Positions 9,060 through 18,063 of a stretch of DNA of 64,000 nucleotides are shown piece by piece. The stretch is taken from positions 1 through 64,000 of the forward strand of contig NZ_JAKIKR010000004.1 in assembly GCF_023284025.1 (NCBI RefSeq). Direction: 5' to 3'. The notes below the pieces were generated by a model. The model ran no database searches. It was not told where the DNA came from and was given only the letters and a program-made list of their open reading frames with translations. The stretch's first letter is position 1. Each line of letters begins with the position of its first letter. A program made the position numbers and the translations under genes. This DNA comes from Shewanella abyssi. Its GTDB lineage: Bacteria > Pseudomonadota > Gammaproteobacteria > Enterobacterales > Shewanellaceae.

Positions 9060-11462
9060 ATGAAACCCTACAAACTTGCGCTGGCAATCGCCTTGGCGAC
9101 AGTGCCATTGACCAGTTCGTATGCTGCAACTAACACCACATCTATTATTAAAAAAAGCCAAGCAGCCACCGGTTTCATTAACCTGTTCTACCAGAAATCT
9201 TCCGGTGATCTCTACATTGAAGCCAATAAACTCAATCAACCTTTTCTATTGCTTACCAGCTTACCTCACGGGGTCGGTTCCAATGATATTGGTCTCGACC
9301 GAGGCCAGCTAGGCCGTACTAGAATGGTACAGTTTGAGCGCCATGGCCCATATCTTATTCTTAAACAGCTTAATACGGCTTACCGCGCCAGTACTGATAA
9401 TGCCGCCGAACAGCGAGCTGTGAAAGAGGCATTTGCAGAATCTATTTTGTGGCGCGGAAAAGTGGTTACCGGTAAACGAAATATCGTCGCCATCAATGAT
9501 CTGGTCGTTAACGATTTGCACGGTATTAGTGATGTCCTAGAGCAAACCAAGCAGGGCAGCTATACGCTGGATAAAACTAAGTCGTTGATTTTACCTGAAG
9601 GGGTGAAGTCATTTGAGCGTAATAGCGATGTGGATGTACTACTGACCTTTAATAGTGCCAAAGAGGGTAACTATGTCGCCCAGGTAACCCCTGATGCAAA
9701 GCACATGTCAGTGCGTTTACGCTACTCGTTTATCGCGTTGCCTGAAGAGCAGTATCAAACCCGCGCATACCACCCAATGAGCGGTTACTTATCCGATGAT
9801 TATCTCGACTATGGCACTCGTGTCGACCAAGATATTCGCCAACGCTTGCTGTTACGCCACCGATTAGAAAAAGTTACCCCAGGCGCCGCGCCGAGTCAGG
9901 TTATCAAACCGATTACTTACTACCTAGATCCGGGTGTGCCCGAGCCTATCCGCTCAGCGCTGCTTGAGGGCGCAAGCTGGTGGGAGGATGCCTTTACCGA
10001 TGCTGGTTTTATCAATGGCTTTAAAGTCGAGCTATTGCCAGAAGATGCCGACCCACAAGATGTGCGTTATAACGTCATTCAATGGGTACACCGCGCAACA
10101 CGCGGTTGGTCTTATGGATCTGCGGTGACCGATCCACGCACGGGTGAAATCATTAAAGGTCATGTCACACTGGGCAGTCAACGCGTACGACAGGACCACC
10201 TTATAGCTCGCGGTCTCACTGCTGGCTGGGAAGATCGAGCTGCAGCTGACGACGCCGCAATGGCGTTGTCACTGGCGAGAATAAGACAGCTTGCAGCCCA
10301 TGAAGTTGGCCACACGTTAGGCTTAGATCATAACTTTGCCGCATCGAGCAATAGCAATGCCTCGGTGATGGACTATCCGCACCCCATGATCACCATTAAT
10401 GGTGGCAAGATTGATATCACTCAGCCTTATGATGAAGGTATTGGCGTTTGGGACAAATATACCGTTGCTTATGGCTACGGTGAGTACTCAGATCAAGAGC
10501 AAGAAAAAACAGCACTGACTGATATGCGTGCAGATGTTGAGCGTCAAGGGCTTAGATATATCGGTGAAGCTGACTCAAGAAGTGCTGGGGCAAGTAACGC
10601 TTATGCCAGCTTGTGGGATAATGGCAATGATCCGGTTGCGGAATTGAGCCGACTAAGCGCCGTGCGGGCTAAAGCGATAGAAGATTTCTCTGCCGAAGCA
10701 CTATTAGCTGAGCAACCCAAGGGTGAGCTCAGTGATGCCTTTGTACCTATCTACCTATTAACTCGATTCCAAATCACCGCAGCAGCCAAGTTTATCGGCG
10801 GTACCGACTACACCTATGGTGATGGTGTGGATGGTCAGTCGTGGCACTATCTTGCTCCCGCGCTACAGCAGCAAGCGTTGCAGGCAGTATTGGCGACCAT
10901 AGCGCCGAGTGAGTTGACCATTACTGAGTCACTGCAGCAGAGGCTTGTGCCTAAAGCGGGTAATTATAGTCATACCCGAGAGAGCTTCCACTCAGGACTC
11001 GGCGTGGTTGCAGACCCACTGGGAATGGCTGAAGTATTAAGTCGCCATGCGCTAGCGCAAATTTTTGTGCCTGAGCGACTGAATCGCGTTAACCAAGCCT
11101 ATCTTAATGATAAAGAGCAGTGGTCGGTGTCAAAAGTGACCGATAAAGTCTTAGCTAAAACCGTTTTTGCTGATATGCCGACGGGCGCTGAATTAGGTGT
11201 GTGGATGCGCGTCAATGCCGTCACGCTAGATGTGTTGCTACAGGCATATCATAACGACAAGACTCGACCTGAAGTTAAAGCGCAGCTAGCAGAGCGTTTG
11301 AACTACACCATTAAGCAATTAAAGCGCAAAGTGAAGCGTGTCAGTGCGTACCAAGCTGCGCACTTTGCTTGGTTACAGCAAGGCATTGAAAAGGGCTTGA
11401 ACGACGCCAAGGTTAAGCTTATTGCTAAGCCTTTACCTATGCCACCGGGTTCACCTATTTAA
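9060..11462 (+). CDS. Secreted zinc-dependent metalloprotease (metzincin type, DUF5117/DUF4953-like)
   Basis: An 800-residue exported protein. The start at 9060 follows a good ribosome site (AAGGAGAGACC) and gives a signal peptide ending near SSYA; an upstream in-frame start at 8991 would run through the operator-like repeats and is unlikely. The zinc motif HEVGHTLGLDH (414-424) has the HExxHxxGxxH pattern of metzincins, followed by a likely Met-turn (SVMDYPHP). The overall layout recalls the DUF5117/DUF4953 proteases of marine bacteria. It should act in the periplasm or outside the cell; the substrate is unknown. It is monocistronic with its own terminator. Confidence 0.9.
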   Translation: MKPYKLALAIALATVPLTSSYAATNTTSIIKKSQAATGFINLFYQKSSGDLYIEANKLNQPFLLLTSLPHGVGSNDIGLDRGQLGRTRMVQFERHGPYLILKQLNTAYRASTDNAAEQRAVKEAFAESILWRGKVVTGKRNIVAINDLVVNDLHGISDVLEQTKQGSYTLDKTKSLILPEGVKSFERNSDVDVLLTFNSAKEGNYVAQVTPDAKHMSVRLRYSFIALPEEQYQTRAYHPMSGYLSDDYLDYGTRVDQDIRQRLLLRHRLEKVTPGAAPSQVIKPITYYLDPGVPEPIRSALLEGASWWEDAFTDAGFINGFKVELLPEDADPQDVRYNVIQWVHRATRGWSYGSAVTDPRTGEIIKGHVTLGSQRVRQDHLIARGLTAGWEDRAAADDAAMALSLARIRQLAAHEVGHTLGLDHNFAASSNSNASVMDYPHPMITINGGKIDITQPYDEGIGVWDKYTVAYGYGEYSDQEQEKTALTDMRADVERQGLRYIGEADSRSAGASNAYASLWDNGNDPVAELSRLSAVRAKAIEDFSAEALLAEQPKGELSDAFVPIYLLTRFQITAAAKFIGGTDYTYGDGVDGQSWHYLAPALQQQALQAVLATIAPSELTITESLQQRLVPKAGNYSHTRESFHSGLGVVADPLGMAEVLSRHALAQIFVPERLNRVNQAYLNDKEQWSVSKVTDKVLAKTVFADMPTGAELGVWMRVNAVTLDVLLQAYHNDKTRPEVKAQLAERLNYTIKQLKRKVKRVSAYQAAHFAWLQQGIEKGLNDAKVKLIAKPLPMPPGSPI

Positions 11463-11490
11463 GCCCACATTGTCTTTTGCAAGTGACAAG

Positions 11491-11521
11491 AAAGCGTTTG
11501 GTGTAACCAAGCGCTTTTTTA
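11491..11521 (+). terminator. Metalloprotease terminator
   Basis: AAAGCGTTTGG pairs with CCAAGCGCTTT (one wobble), loop TGTAA, followed by a run of six T, 29 bases past the stop. Confidence 0.85.
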
Positions 11522-11546
11522 TTGGTGACTAAATGAAACTATTCTT

Positions 11547-11558
11547 ACAGGGCCCTGT
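11547..11558. promoter_or_regulatory. Perfect 12-bp palindrome upstream of a small exported protein
   Basis: ACAGGGCCCTGT is perfectly self-complementary and lies 48 bases before the TTG start at 11606, with a possible -10 (TATATT) at 11560-11565. It could be an operator; the binding protein is unknown. Confidence 0.35.
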
Positions 11559-11605
11559 CTATATTTGAGTAATCACTCTATTTGTGCTGAAATTTAGGAA
11601 CTCTT

Positions 11606-12052
11606 TTGCTTAAACGAATAACACATCTGTTTTTAGTCATCTCGTTGCTGGGGCAATTTTTGCTCACGCCGGCGATGGCGTTGCCAGATCTGTTACACAC
11701 AGTAAGCAAAAATCAATCTGCGACATCGGAGTCATATCCACAGCAATTCTCTTCAGTAAGCGCTGATTCAAACGTGATTGATTTTGTCATCGTGGCTTCT
11801 GAAACCGCTGAGTCGCAACAGCAATTAGCTCAATTTGGCGATTTAGACACCAATTACCCACTCGATTGTGAAACATTTTGTCAGCAATTGGCGTCAGGAC
11901 ATTGTACGACCCACGGTGGTTGTGCATCAGGCTTACACCACCTTGTTTCGCTAGCCTTACAATTCAATCTCGAGAGTGAAAGAATTATTGATCCGCTATG
12001 GTCAGTTAAAACAGTTACCCTTCATATAGTTAATCCCCCTCCAACAGCATAG
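11606..12052 (+). CDS. Small exported Cys/His-containing protein, unknown function
   Basis: 148 residues. The TTG start at 11606 is preceded by AGGAA at a suitable distance and opens a clear signal peptide cleaved near PAMA-LP; no ATG offers an equal alternative. The mature protein is Ser/Gln-rich, then has a compact cluster CETFCQQ...HCTTHGGC...LHHL with four Cys and several His, suggesting disulfides or metal binding. I recognise no named family. The DFSK-repeat protein follows 135 bases downstream on the same strand, so they may be co-transcribed. Confidence 0.7.
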   Translation: MLKRITHLFLVISLLGQFLLTPAMALPDLLHTVSKNQSATSESYPQQFSSVSADSNVIDFVIVASETAESQQQLAQFGDLDTNYPLDCETFCQQLASGHCTTHGGCASGLHHLVSLALQFNLESERIIDPLWSVKTVTLHIVNPPPTA

Positions 12053-12187
12053 GCACTAACATAGTTTTAAACTTTTGTATGTTATATGTATCAAATTGCA
12101 AAATTTGTCCCTTTTTTGTTCTCTAAAGCAGGTAGATCACTTAGACTGGTTGTTAACGAAAGTGGGCAAATTAGATTGGAGTTGTAT

Positions 12188-12502
12188 ATGAAAATGTTAA
12201 CCAGCGTAGCCTTATCTGTAGTTATTACCTTAGTTTCGACCTCAGCGATGGCTGAACGACCAGATTTCTCTAAAACAGCAGCAGCACGTGCTGATTACGA
12301 TTTTTCTAAAAATGCACCTGCTGCAGAGCAGCCAAACAATATTCAGCGGATCTCAAATCGTCATGATTTTTCAAAGACGTTAGCGGCGACTAGCGCTTAC
12401 GATTTTTCGAAAAATGTAAAGTCAGAAATCCATCAGCATCGTCATCCGACGACCCAACATGATTTCTCTAAAACTGATGCAGCGAAAGAGTCATTCATGT
12501 AA
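12188..12502 (+). CDS. Small exported protein with DFSK repeats
   Basis: 104 residues from the ATG at 12188 (ribosome site TTGGAG); a longer frame from 12086 would put residues before the obvious signal peptide (cleavage near SAMA-E). The mature part is built of repeats: DFSKTxAAxxxYDFSKN occurs twice about 34 residues apart, and a third partial copy ends the protein, giving five DFSK[T/N] motifs. A short His-rich stretch (HQHRHP) lies between. It probably sits in the periplasm. I know of no function for this motif. Confidence 0.75.
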   Translation: MKMLTSVALSVVITLVSTSAMAERPDFSKTAAARADYDFSKNAPAAEQPNNIQRISNRHDFSKTLAATSAYDFSKNVKSEIHQHRHPTTQHDFSKTDAAKESFM

Positions 12503-12532
12503 TCGCTACCGCGGTTGAGCTTTGTTTTAAAA

Positions 12533-12562
12533 AAAGGGTTACTCAATGAGTAACCCTTTTTA
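12533..12562. terminator. Bidirectional terminator
   Basis: AAAGGGTTACTC pairs perfectly with GAGTAACCCTTT around a 3-base loop, with A-rich and T-rich flanks on both sides. It sits between two convergent genes and can serve both. Confidence 0.88.
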
Positions 12563-12579
12563 TTGATGTTAATGACTGC

Positions 12580-12924
12580 TTACTCACTATCCTGGCGGCG
12601 ACCTAAACGGTAAGCATCGGCAATACCAATAATCCAAGTTAATATAAAGCCTGCGGTGGCTAAGTTAATCCAAATCGCTTCATTGCCCACCGGCGCTTGG
12701 GTGACTGCGCTGTAGATGGCATCAAGTTGCAAGGGGATCTCACCATTAAGGATCTGCTCTGAGATTAATTGTGCGCGCTGGTAAGCGTGCCAGCACAAGT
12801 AGGATAAAGAGGCGATAGCGGTGACTAGAATGAGATTGCCTACCCCTCGCTGCTTTAAATAGAAATGCCCCGCGCCAGGACAAATAAATGCCGATAGCAA
12901 GGCTGCTTTTACTGAAGTCTTCAT
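12580..12924 (-). CDS. Small membrane protein, TM2-like
   Basis: 114 residues. The N-terminal hydrophobic segment contains CPGAGHFYLKQRGVGN, which resembles the GAGxFYLG-type turn of TM2-domain proteins. A second and third hydrophobic stretch follow (residues about 28-45 and 88-105), with a short basic/acidic tail. It is convergent with the DFSK gene and lies just downstream of the next small exported-protein gene, so the two may share a transcript. The function is unknown. Confidence 0.75.
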   Translation of the reverse strand: MKTSVKAALLSAFICPGAGHFYLKQRGVGNLILVTAIASLSYLCWHAYQRAQLISEQILNGEIPLQLDAIYSAVTQAPVGNEAIWINLATAGFILTWIIGIADAYRLGRRQDSE

Positions 12925-12961
12925 GGTCTGTCCCTGGGTATATGCTGCTGGCTAATCGCGT

Positions 12962-13336
12962 TTATTCAAGATCGATACGGCGAATGGCTTGCTGTAAAAA
13001 ACTCACCTGTTGTTCAAGTACTCGGCGACGTTCATCTTGTTGTTTATAGGCTTCAAGTTGGCTATTAACCCCTGCCAACTCCTGCACTAACCAACCTCTT
13101 ATCATCAGGTAATAACGCGAGTCAGTGCCATATTGGTAGATCAGTTCGAGGGAGTCGGCTTGCGGAGTGGCAATCGCTTTATCGATAGCCTTTACCATGA
13201 CTCCAATCTCACGCTCTTGCTGCGCAATAGGGGAGCCGCAATCAGCTAACACCGGGAATGACAGTAAGCTGCTACACAATAACGTAGTGGTTAATCTAAC
13301 TGAAAGGCCGTGATGATTGAATTTGGAGCGTTTCAT
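12962..13336 (-). CDS. Small exported coiled-coil protein
   Basis: 124 residues from the ATG at 13336 (a TTG five codons upstream is the alternative). A signal peptide ends near PVLA-DC. The mature chain is mostly helical, with the C-terminal 60 residues rich in Gln, Glu and Arg in heptad-like spacing. Only one Cys (just after cleavage) is obvious. There is no recognised family. Its stop lies 37 bases before the TM2-like gene, suggesting one transcript. Confidence 0.65.
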   Translation of the reverse strand: MKRSKFNHHGLSVRLTTTLLCSSLLSFPVLADCGSPIAQQEREIGVMVKAIDKAIATPQADSLELIYQYGTDSRYYLMIRGWLVQELAGVNSQLEAYKQQDERRRVLEQQVSFLQQAIRRIDLE

Positions 13337-13450
13337 AAAGCCAACCGTCAATGTAGCGTGTGGTTACATTAACAGCCTCGGATACTGATTACTCATAAAA
13401 TTTTGTTCATCAAGTGACTGAACGCATTAAACATCAAGTCGATAAAAGTA

Positions 13451-13484
13451 CTCAGGCCCAACACATTAGGGTGTTGGGCCTGAG
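13451..13484 (-). terminator. Strong hairpin downstream of the RND pump gene
   Basis: A 14-bp perfect stem, CTCAGGCCCAACAC with its complement, loop of six bases. On the minus strand the stem is followed by TACTTTTATC, a weak T-tract, so it probably ends the efflux operon 70 bases after the pump stop codon. Confidence 0.65.
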
Positions 13485-13554
13485 CTGCCGGGAAGCATTT
13501 TTTATAGCACTTACTTTATCGATCTATTGGGTTATTTAATCCGTAGTAACCTCC

Positions 13555-16500
13555 TTATCTCGCTTGCTTGGGTTGATAAGGAATACGAAATGCCAATGTA
13601 TAGGTGACGGGCAATATGATTAACGTCAATACAGAGGCGAAGCCTAAACCGAAGATGATGGTAATGGCCATTGAGCCAAAGAAGGCATCCGATAGCAGGG
13701 GGATCATCCCTAGCATGGTGGTAATCGCCGCCATTAACACGGGTCTTACTCGGCTCACGGCTGAATCCACAACCGCTTGATAGGCTGCTTTCCCTTGTCG
13801 CAGCTCAAGGTTAATTTGATCCACCAGTACAATGCCATTTTTAATGATCATGCCAGTTAAGCTCAGTAGACCCAGCAGCGCCATAAAGCTAAAAGGAGCA
13901 TCAAATAATAGTAAGCCTGACACCACACCGATTAAGGCCAGTGGCACGGTAAACCAAATGACCAAGGGCTGTCTTACTGAGTTAAACAACAGTACAGTAA
14001 TTAAAAACATCGCTAGAAAGCCCAGTGGAATAGAGCTAAATACACCCGCTTCAGCCTCAAGTGAGGTTTCATGATCGCCGCCCCATTCCAATTCATAACC
14101 ACTTGGCAGTTCAATGGCTTCTATACCAGGCCTTACCTTTCTAAAGACGGAGTCCGCCGTTTCACCAATGGCATTTGCCGGCTCTGCCAGTACTGAGATC
14201 GCCCGTTTACGATCGCGGCGCATGATCAAAGGATCTTCCCACTCTGTAGTAAAGTCTGATACCACTTGGGTAACAGGTACAAAGGTGTTGTTTTCACTGC
14301 TCCAGACTTGCAGCTTCCACATACTCTCGGCATCGAGTCGCTCGCTGGCTGGAGCGCGGGCAATAATCGGCATCAGATGGCTATTTTCACGGTAAGTACC
14401 AATCTGTTTGCCGCCGAAGTTAGTCTGTAAGGCGTTATCCAAATTTTGCTTACTAATACCGGTTTCTCTGGCTTGTGCCAAGGCTAATTGAGGTCTCACT
14501 AGCATGACTTGATTGCGCCAGTTGTGTCGTATGCTAACGACTGTAGGCTCGGCTTCAAAAACAGCCTCTGCTTGGGCTGCGAGTTGACGCAACACTTGCG
14601 GATCTTCACCAAAAAAACGCGCTTCAATTTTAGCGGCCGGCGCGGGGCCATTTTCCATATACTTAATGCGGTATTCCGCTTCTGGATACTTAAGGCTCAG
14701 TTCACGCTCAAGTGTGCGCATATAGTCGTTTAGCGTATTGAGATTGCTCATCTCAATCAGTAATTGAGCGTAGGCGCTGTAGCCCTTTTCAGGCACATAC
14801 GATAGGCCAAATCGCTGCGCGCCTTGGCCGACAACGGTGGTTAAATTGACTAAACCTATGTCGTGTACTGCCTGTTGCTCCAGTAGATCGGTTTCGATAC
14901 GCTTTAGCAGCCTTTCTGTCGCTTTGATATCAGTGCCTTCGGGCATCCACACATCGACAAAGAACATCGGCGTGTTCGATGCAGGAAAGAAAACGTTCTT
15001 CACATGGCCAAAACCGAAAACAGATGCGATCAGCGCGGTAATAACCAAGAGTACGCTGACGGCTCTAAAGCGCATCGCCAGATTGAGAACGTTGCGGTAA
15101 AGCACGAACAACCATCCCTTGTAAGGATCATCACCCTGATCTTCATCCACTGCGCCATCTTTAAACATCAAGTTGCAGAAGAAAGGCGTTAGCGTCATCG
15201 CTGTGATCCAGCTGATAGACAATGAAATCAACAATACTTGGAATAGTGATGCACAAAACTCGCCGGTGGCATTATCTGATAAACCAATCGGCGCGAAGGC
15301 GATAATCGCGATCACCGTGGCACCCAGTAATGGCCACTGGTTTTGATTAATCACTTGTTTAGCGGTCTCCAACCTTGTTTGACCGCGTTTAATCCCAATT
15401 AATATCCCCTCGGTAACCACTATCGCGTTATCAACCAGCATACCCAGAGCAATAATTAATGCGCCGAGCGAGATGATTTGCAGCTCAATATTGAACACAT
15501 TCATCACCACGAAGGTGCCCGAAATAGTCAGCAACAGTACCAGCCCCATCAGTAGGCCTGAGCGCACACCCATAAAGACAAGCAGCACGCCAATCACAAT
15601 GGCTATCGATTCGGCTAAGTTGATTAAAAAGCCATTAACAGTATCATCCACCATCTTGCTTTGATCGTAAACGGTATCAAGTGTCATGCCGATAGGCAGC
15701 TCACTATAAAGCTCAATCATGCGTGCATTAACGGCTGCGCCAACATCGACCACGTTAACACCGCGGGAGAACGAAATTCCAATTGATAGGGCATTCTTAC
15801 CCCCCGCATGGTAGATACTTGATGGCGTCTCTTGGCTATCTTTATAGACCTTAGCTATATCGCCTAAGTAGATAAGTTTTGCGCTGCCAGGTGGGCTAAT
15901 CAATAAGCGCTCCATTTGCTGCAGGTTCTCAAATTCCCCCGTGGGATGAATACGGATACGGTTATCACCCACTAACATACTACCGGCATTAGAGACCACG
16001 TTCTGGCCGTTGATAAGGCCATAGATATAGTCTTGGTCTAGCCCCAGCGCGCTAAGCTTTTGTTGCGAGATCTCCACCACCACTTGCTCGCTAATAATCC
16101 CAGCGATGGTGACTTTTTTAATCCCCTCAACCAAGACCAGTTCTCGTCTTAAAAAGTCAGCGTAATTTTGCAGCTCGCGGCTGCTGTATCCTTCACCGCT
16201 CACATTGAGCAAAATGCCGTAAACATCGCCAAAGTCATCGATCACTTTAGGTGCCATGGCGCCCTGGGGTAACAACATTGCTTTGTCGTTTATTTTACGG
16301 CGCACTTCATCCCATATCTGCGGCAGCTCATCGACGCCGTAGTTCTCCTTCATTTCAATCTCGATTTGCGACAAGCCAGCACTGTTGATCGAAGTAATGT
16401 GCTTAATGCCGTCGAGTTGTTGCAAGGCATCTTCAAGCGGCAGTGTCACCTCCTCTTCTACTTGCTGCGGCGATGCGCCAGGGTAGCTCGTCACTACCAA

Positions 16501-16635
16501 TGCGTTTTTAAGCGTAAACTCTGGGAATTCCAGTTGACCTAAACTGAAAAAAGAGATGCTGCCACCCACAAGTAACAGCAAGGCAAACATCCAGCTGATC
16601 ACTTTGTGAGTAATGGAGTATTCGGCAAAATTCAT
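13555..16635 (-). CDS. RND-family efflux pump inner-membrane subunit (HAE1-like)
   Basis: 1026 residues, the normal length of AcrB-type pumps. It shows the expected order: TM1, a large periplasmic loop (about 30-335), a cluster of helices with the proton-relay segment GMLVDNAIVVTEG, then a second half with another large loop and TM cluster. It should export drugs or other hydrophobic compounds using the proton gradient, together with the adaptor encoded upstream and an outer-membrane channel that is not encoded here. The gene follows the adaptor after 147 bases on the same strand. Substrate range cannot be read from sequence. Confidence 0.94.
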   Translation of the reverse strand: MNFAEYSITHKVISWMFALLLLVGGSISFFSLGQLEFPEFTLKNALVVTSYPGASPQQVEEEVTLPLEDALQQLDGIKHITSINSAGLSQIEIEMKENYGVDELPQIWDEVRRKINDKAMLLPQGAMAPKVIDDFGDVYGILLNVSGEGYSSRELQNYADFLRRELVLVEGIKKVTIAGIISEQVVVEISQQKLSALGLDQDYIYGLINGQNVVSNAGSMLVGDNRIRIHPTGEFENLQQMERLLISPPGSAKLIYLGDIAKVYKDSQETPSSIYHAGGKNALSIGISFSRGVNVVDVGAAVNARMIELYSELPIGMTLDTVYDQSKMVDDTVNGFLINLAESIAIVIGVLLVFMGVRSGLLMGLVLLLTISGTFVVMNVFNIELQIISLGALIIALGMLVDNAIVVTEGILIGIKRGQTRLETAKQVINQNQWPLLGATVIAIIAFAPIGLSDNATGEFCASLFQVLLISLSISWITAMTLTPFFCNLMFKDGAVDEDQGDDPYKGWLFVLYRNVLNLAMRFRAVSVLLVITALIASVFGFGHVKNVFFPASNTPMFFVDVWMPEGTDIKATERLLKRIETDLLEQQAVHDIGLVNLTTVVGQGAQRFGLSYVPEKGYSAYAQLLIEMSNLNTLNDYMRTLERELSLKYPEAEYRIKYMENGPAPAAKIEARFFGEDPQVLRQLAAQAEAVFEAEPTVVSIRHNWRNQVMLVRPQLALAQARETGISKQNLDNALQTNFGGKQIGTYRENSHLMPIIARAPASERLDAESMWKLQVWSSENNTFVPVTQVVSDFTTEWEDPLIMRRDRKRAISVLAEPANAIGETADSVFRKVRPGIEAIELPSGYELEWGGDHETSLEAEAGVFSSIPLGFLAMFLITVLLFNSVRQPLVIWFTVPLALIGVVSGLLLFDAPFSFMALLGLLSLTGMIIKNGIVLVDQINLELRQGKAAYQAVVDSAVSRVRPVLMAAITTMLGMIPLLSDAFFGSMAITIIFGLGFASVLTLIILPVTYTLAFRIPYQPKQAR

Positions 16636-16782
16636 CGAGATAACCTCTTGTAAAACATGTTCGACATCTCTGCCGCAATCACTTGCACCGCGCCAGCTTT
16701 TAGCGCTGTCGCTGCAGTCATTGGGGCGACAAAAATGTCGTTATTCGAATGGGATAATAAGGGGGTGTAGGACTAACTCGGC

Positions 16783-17865
16783 TTATACGCCGCGCTGCCA
16801 GCGCAGAGGTTTTACCGTTAGGCCTTCTGAAAGGTACTGCACACCGGTAACAACAACCTGATCGCCCACGTTTATGCCGTTAGTAATTTCTATTCCATTA
16901 GTGGTGATCCTCCCGAGAGTGACTACGTGCTGAGTCACCTTGCCTTGGGTTTCGTCATAGGCCCACACCACATGTTGGCCATCTTGGTCACGCTTCGCAA
17001 TGGCGCTGGCAGGCAATACCGCTTTAACCGTTACCGCCATCTGTGGTGATATATCTAAGGTCAACTCGGCGCTCATTCCGGGTAAGACTGTCATATCGCG
17101 AGGGTGTGGCAGAGTAAACACCGCTTCGTAACTTTGCGTGCCAGGTGTTACTTGAGTGGCGTGTTCTTTGAGACGCACCGGGTAAGCAACAGCCGGATTA
17201 TTGGCGAAACGTACCGCAGGTTGAGACGCGGCATTAGGGTTGAATTGAGTGATTTGTCCAGCAAGCGATTCAGGCACTTGAATGACGATGTCGATATAGC
17301 GGTCTTTTTGCAGCACTAATATTGACTGGTTTGCTTGTACCATCTGGTAGTTATCGATCGCTATTTTGGCGATAGTACCAGCATAGGGGGCTTTAAGTTC
17401 GGTATAGCTAAGTTGGTCTTGCGCGTTGGCTAAGTTAGCCTGCGAAGATTTTAGCAGCGCTTTGGCGGTGTCATAGTCAGCTTGTGAGATAAGCTCGCGA
17501 CGTAACAGTTCACCTTTACGCTCAAAGTCGGCAGCTGCAAGTTCATGGTCGGCTTCGCGGTTAAGCAAGGTATTGCGTGCATCACGGCTGTCGAGGCGGG
17601 CGAGCACCGCGCCTTTTTTAACGGTATCGCCTTCATAAAGCGAAAATTCCACCAAGTGGCCGGACAGTCTAAAGGCCAGCTCCGCCTGATTGGTGGCGGC
17701 GACTTTAGCGGGAAAAACACGCACTGAGCTGGCGTTAGCATCTGCGATCTCAAGCAGCTTTACTGGCCGTATCGATAATGGGGCAATTTCTGTGGACTCA
17801 GCGCTGCAACCCGATAATAAAGTAGAGAGAACGATAAGTGAAAGGGCTGTTTTCAGGTGTTTCAT
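16783..17865 (-). CDS. RND efflux periplasmic adaptor (membrane fusion lipoprotein)
   Basis: 360 residues from the ATG at 17865 (GGAA eight bases upstream); the longer frame to 17925 puts residues before the lipoprotein signal. The lipobox LLSGC gives acylation at the Cys. The chain then shows the barrel-sandwich (lipoyl) halves (RLSGHLVEF...EGDTVKKGAVLARLD and later APYAGTIAKI), an alpha-helical hairpin between them, and the beta-barrel and membrane-proximal domains. It bridges the RND pump and an outer-membrane channel. The promoter region carries the operator at 17941-17978. Confidence 0.93.
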   Translation of the reverse strand: MKHLKTALSLIVLSTLLSGCSAESTEIAPLSIRPVKLLEIADANASSVRVFPAKVAATNQAELAFRLSGHLVEFSLYEGDTVKKGAVLARLDSRDARNTLLNREADHELAAADFERKGELLRRELISQADYDTAKALLKSSQANLANAQDQLSYTELKAPYAGTIAKIAIDNYQMVQANQSILVLQKDRYIDIVIQVPESLAGQITQFNPNAASQPAVRFANNPAVAYPVRLKEHATQVTPGTQSYEAVFTLPHPRDMTVLPGMSAELTLDISPQMAVTVKAVLPASAIAKRDQDGQHVVWAYDETQGKVTQHVVTLGRITTNGIEITNGINVGDQVVVTGVQYLSEGLTVKPLRWQRGV

Positions 17866-17940
17866 AAACTGAGTTCCATATTTTGTGACAGGATGTATTA
17901 CTAAGGTTGCTAAGATAACAGCCATTTTGGTTGAGTAAAA

Positions 17941-17978
17941 TGGAATTGTATGGAACTATGGGTTCCATATAGTGGAAC
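17941..17978. promoter_or_regulatory. Candidate LysR operator in the pump / LysR divergent region
   Basis: Half-sites TGGAAC (17951-17956), GTTCCA (17962-17967) and TGGAAC (17973-17978) are spaced 11 bases apart; an extra TGGAAT starts at 17941. TATGGAAC and GTTCCATA (17949-17969) form a perfect inverted repeat with 5-base spacer. It lies 76 bases before the adaptor start and 86 bases before the LysR start, a typical place for LysR control of a target and of itself. A related array precedes qnr. Confidence 0.65.
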
Positions 17979-18063
17979 TATTTTGGCTTGATCTGCGCTA
18001 TTTTTTGTGTGCAAACTGAAAATGGCGAATAGAAGGTGGGTTAATTTTTTTTAAGGTGTTTTG

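Noticed and set aside
12086-12187. Upstream extension of the DFSK-repeat gene
   Set aside because: The extension would lie before a complete signal peptide and lacks a better ribosome site.
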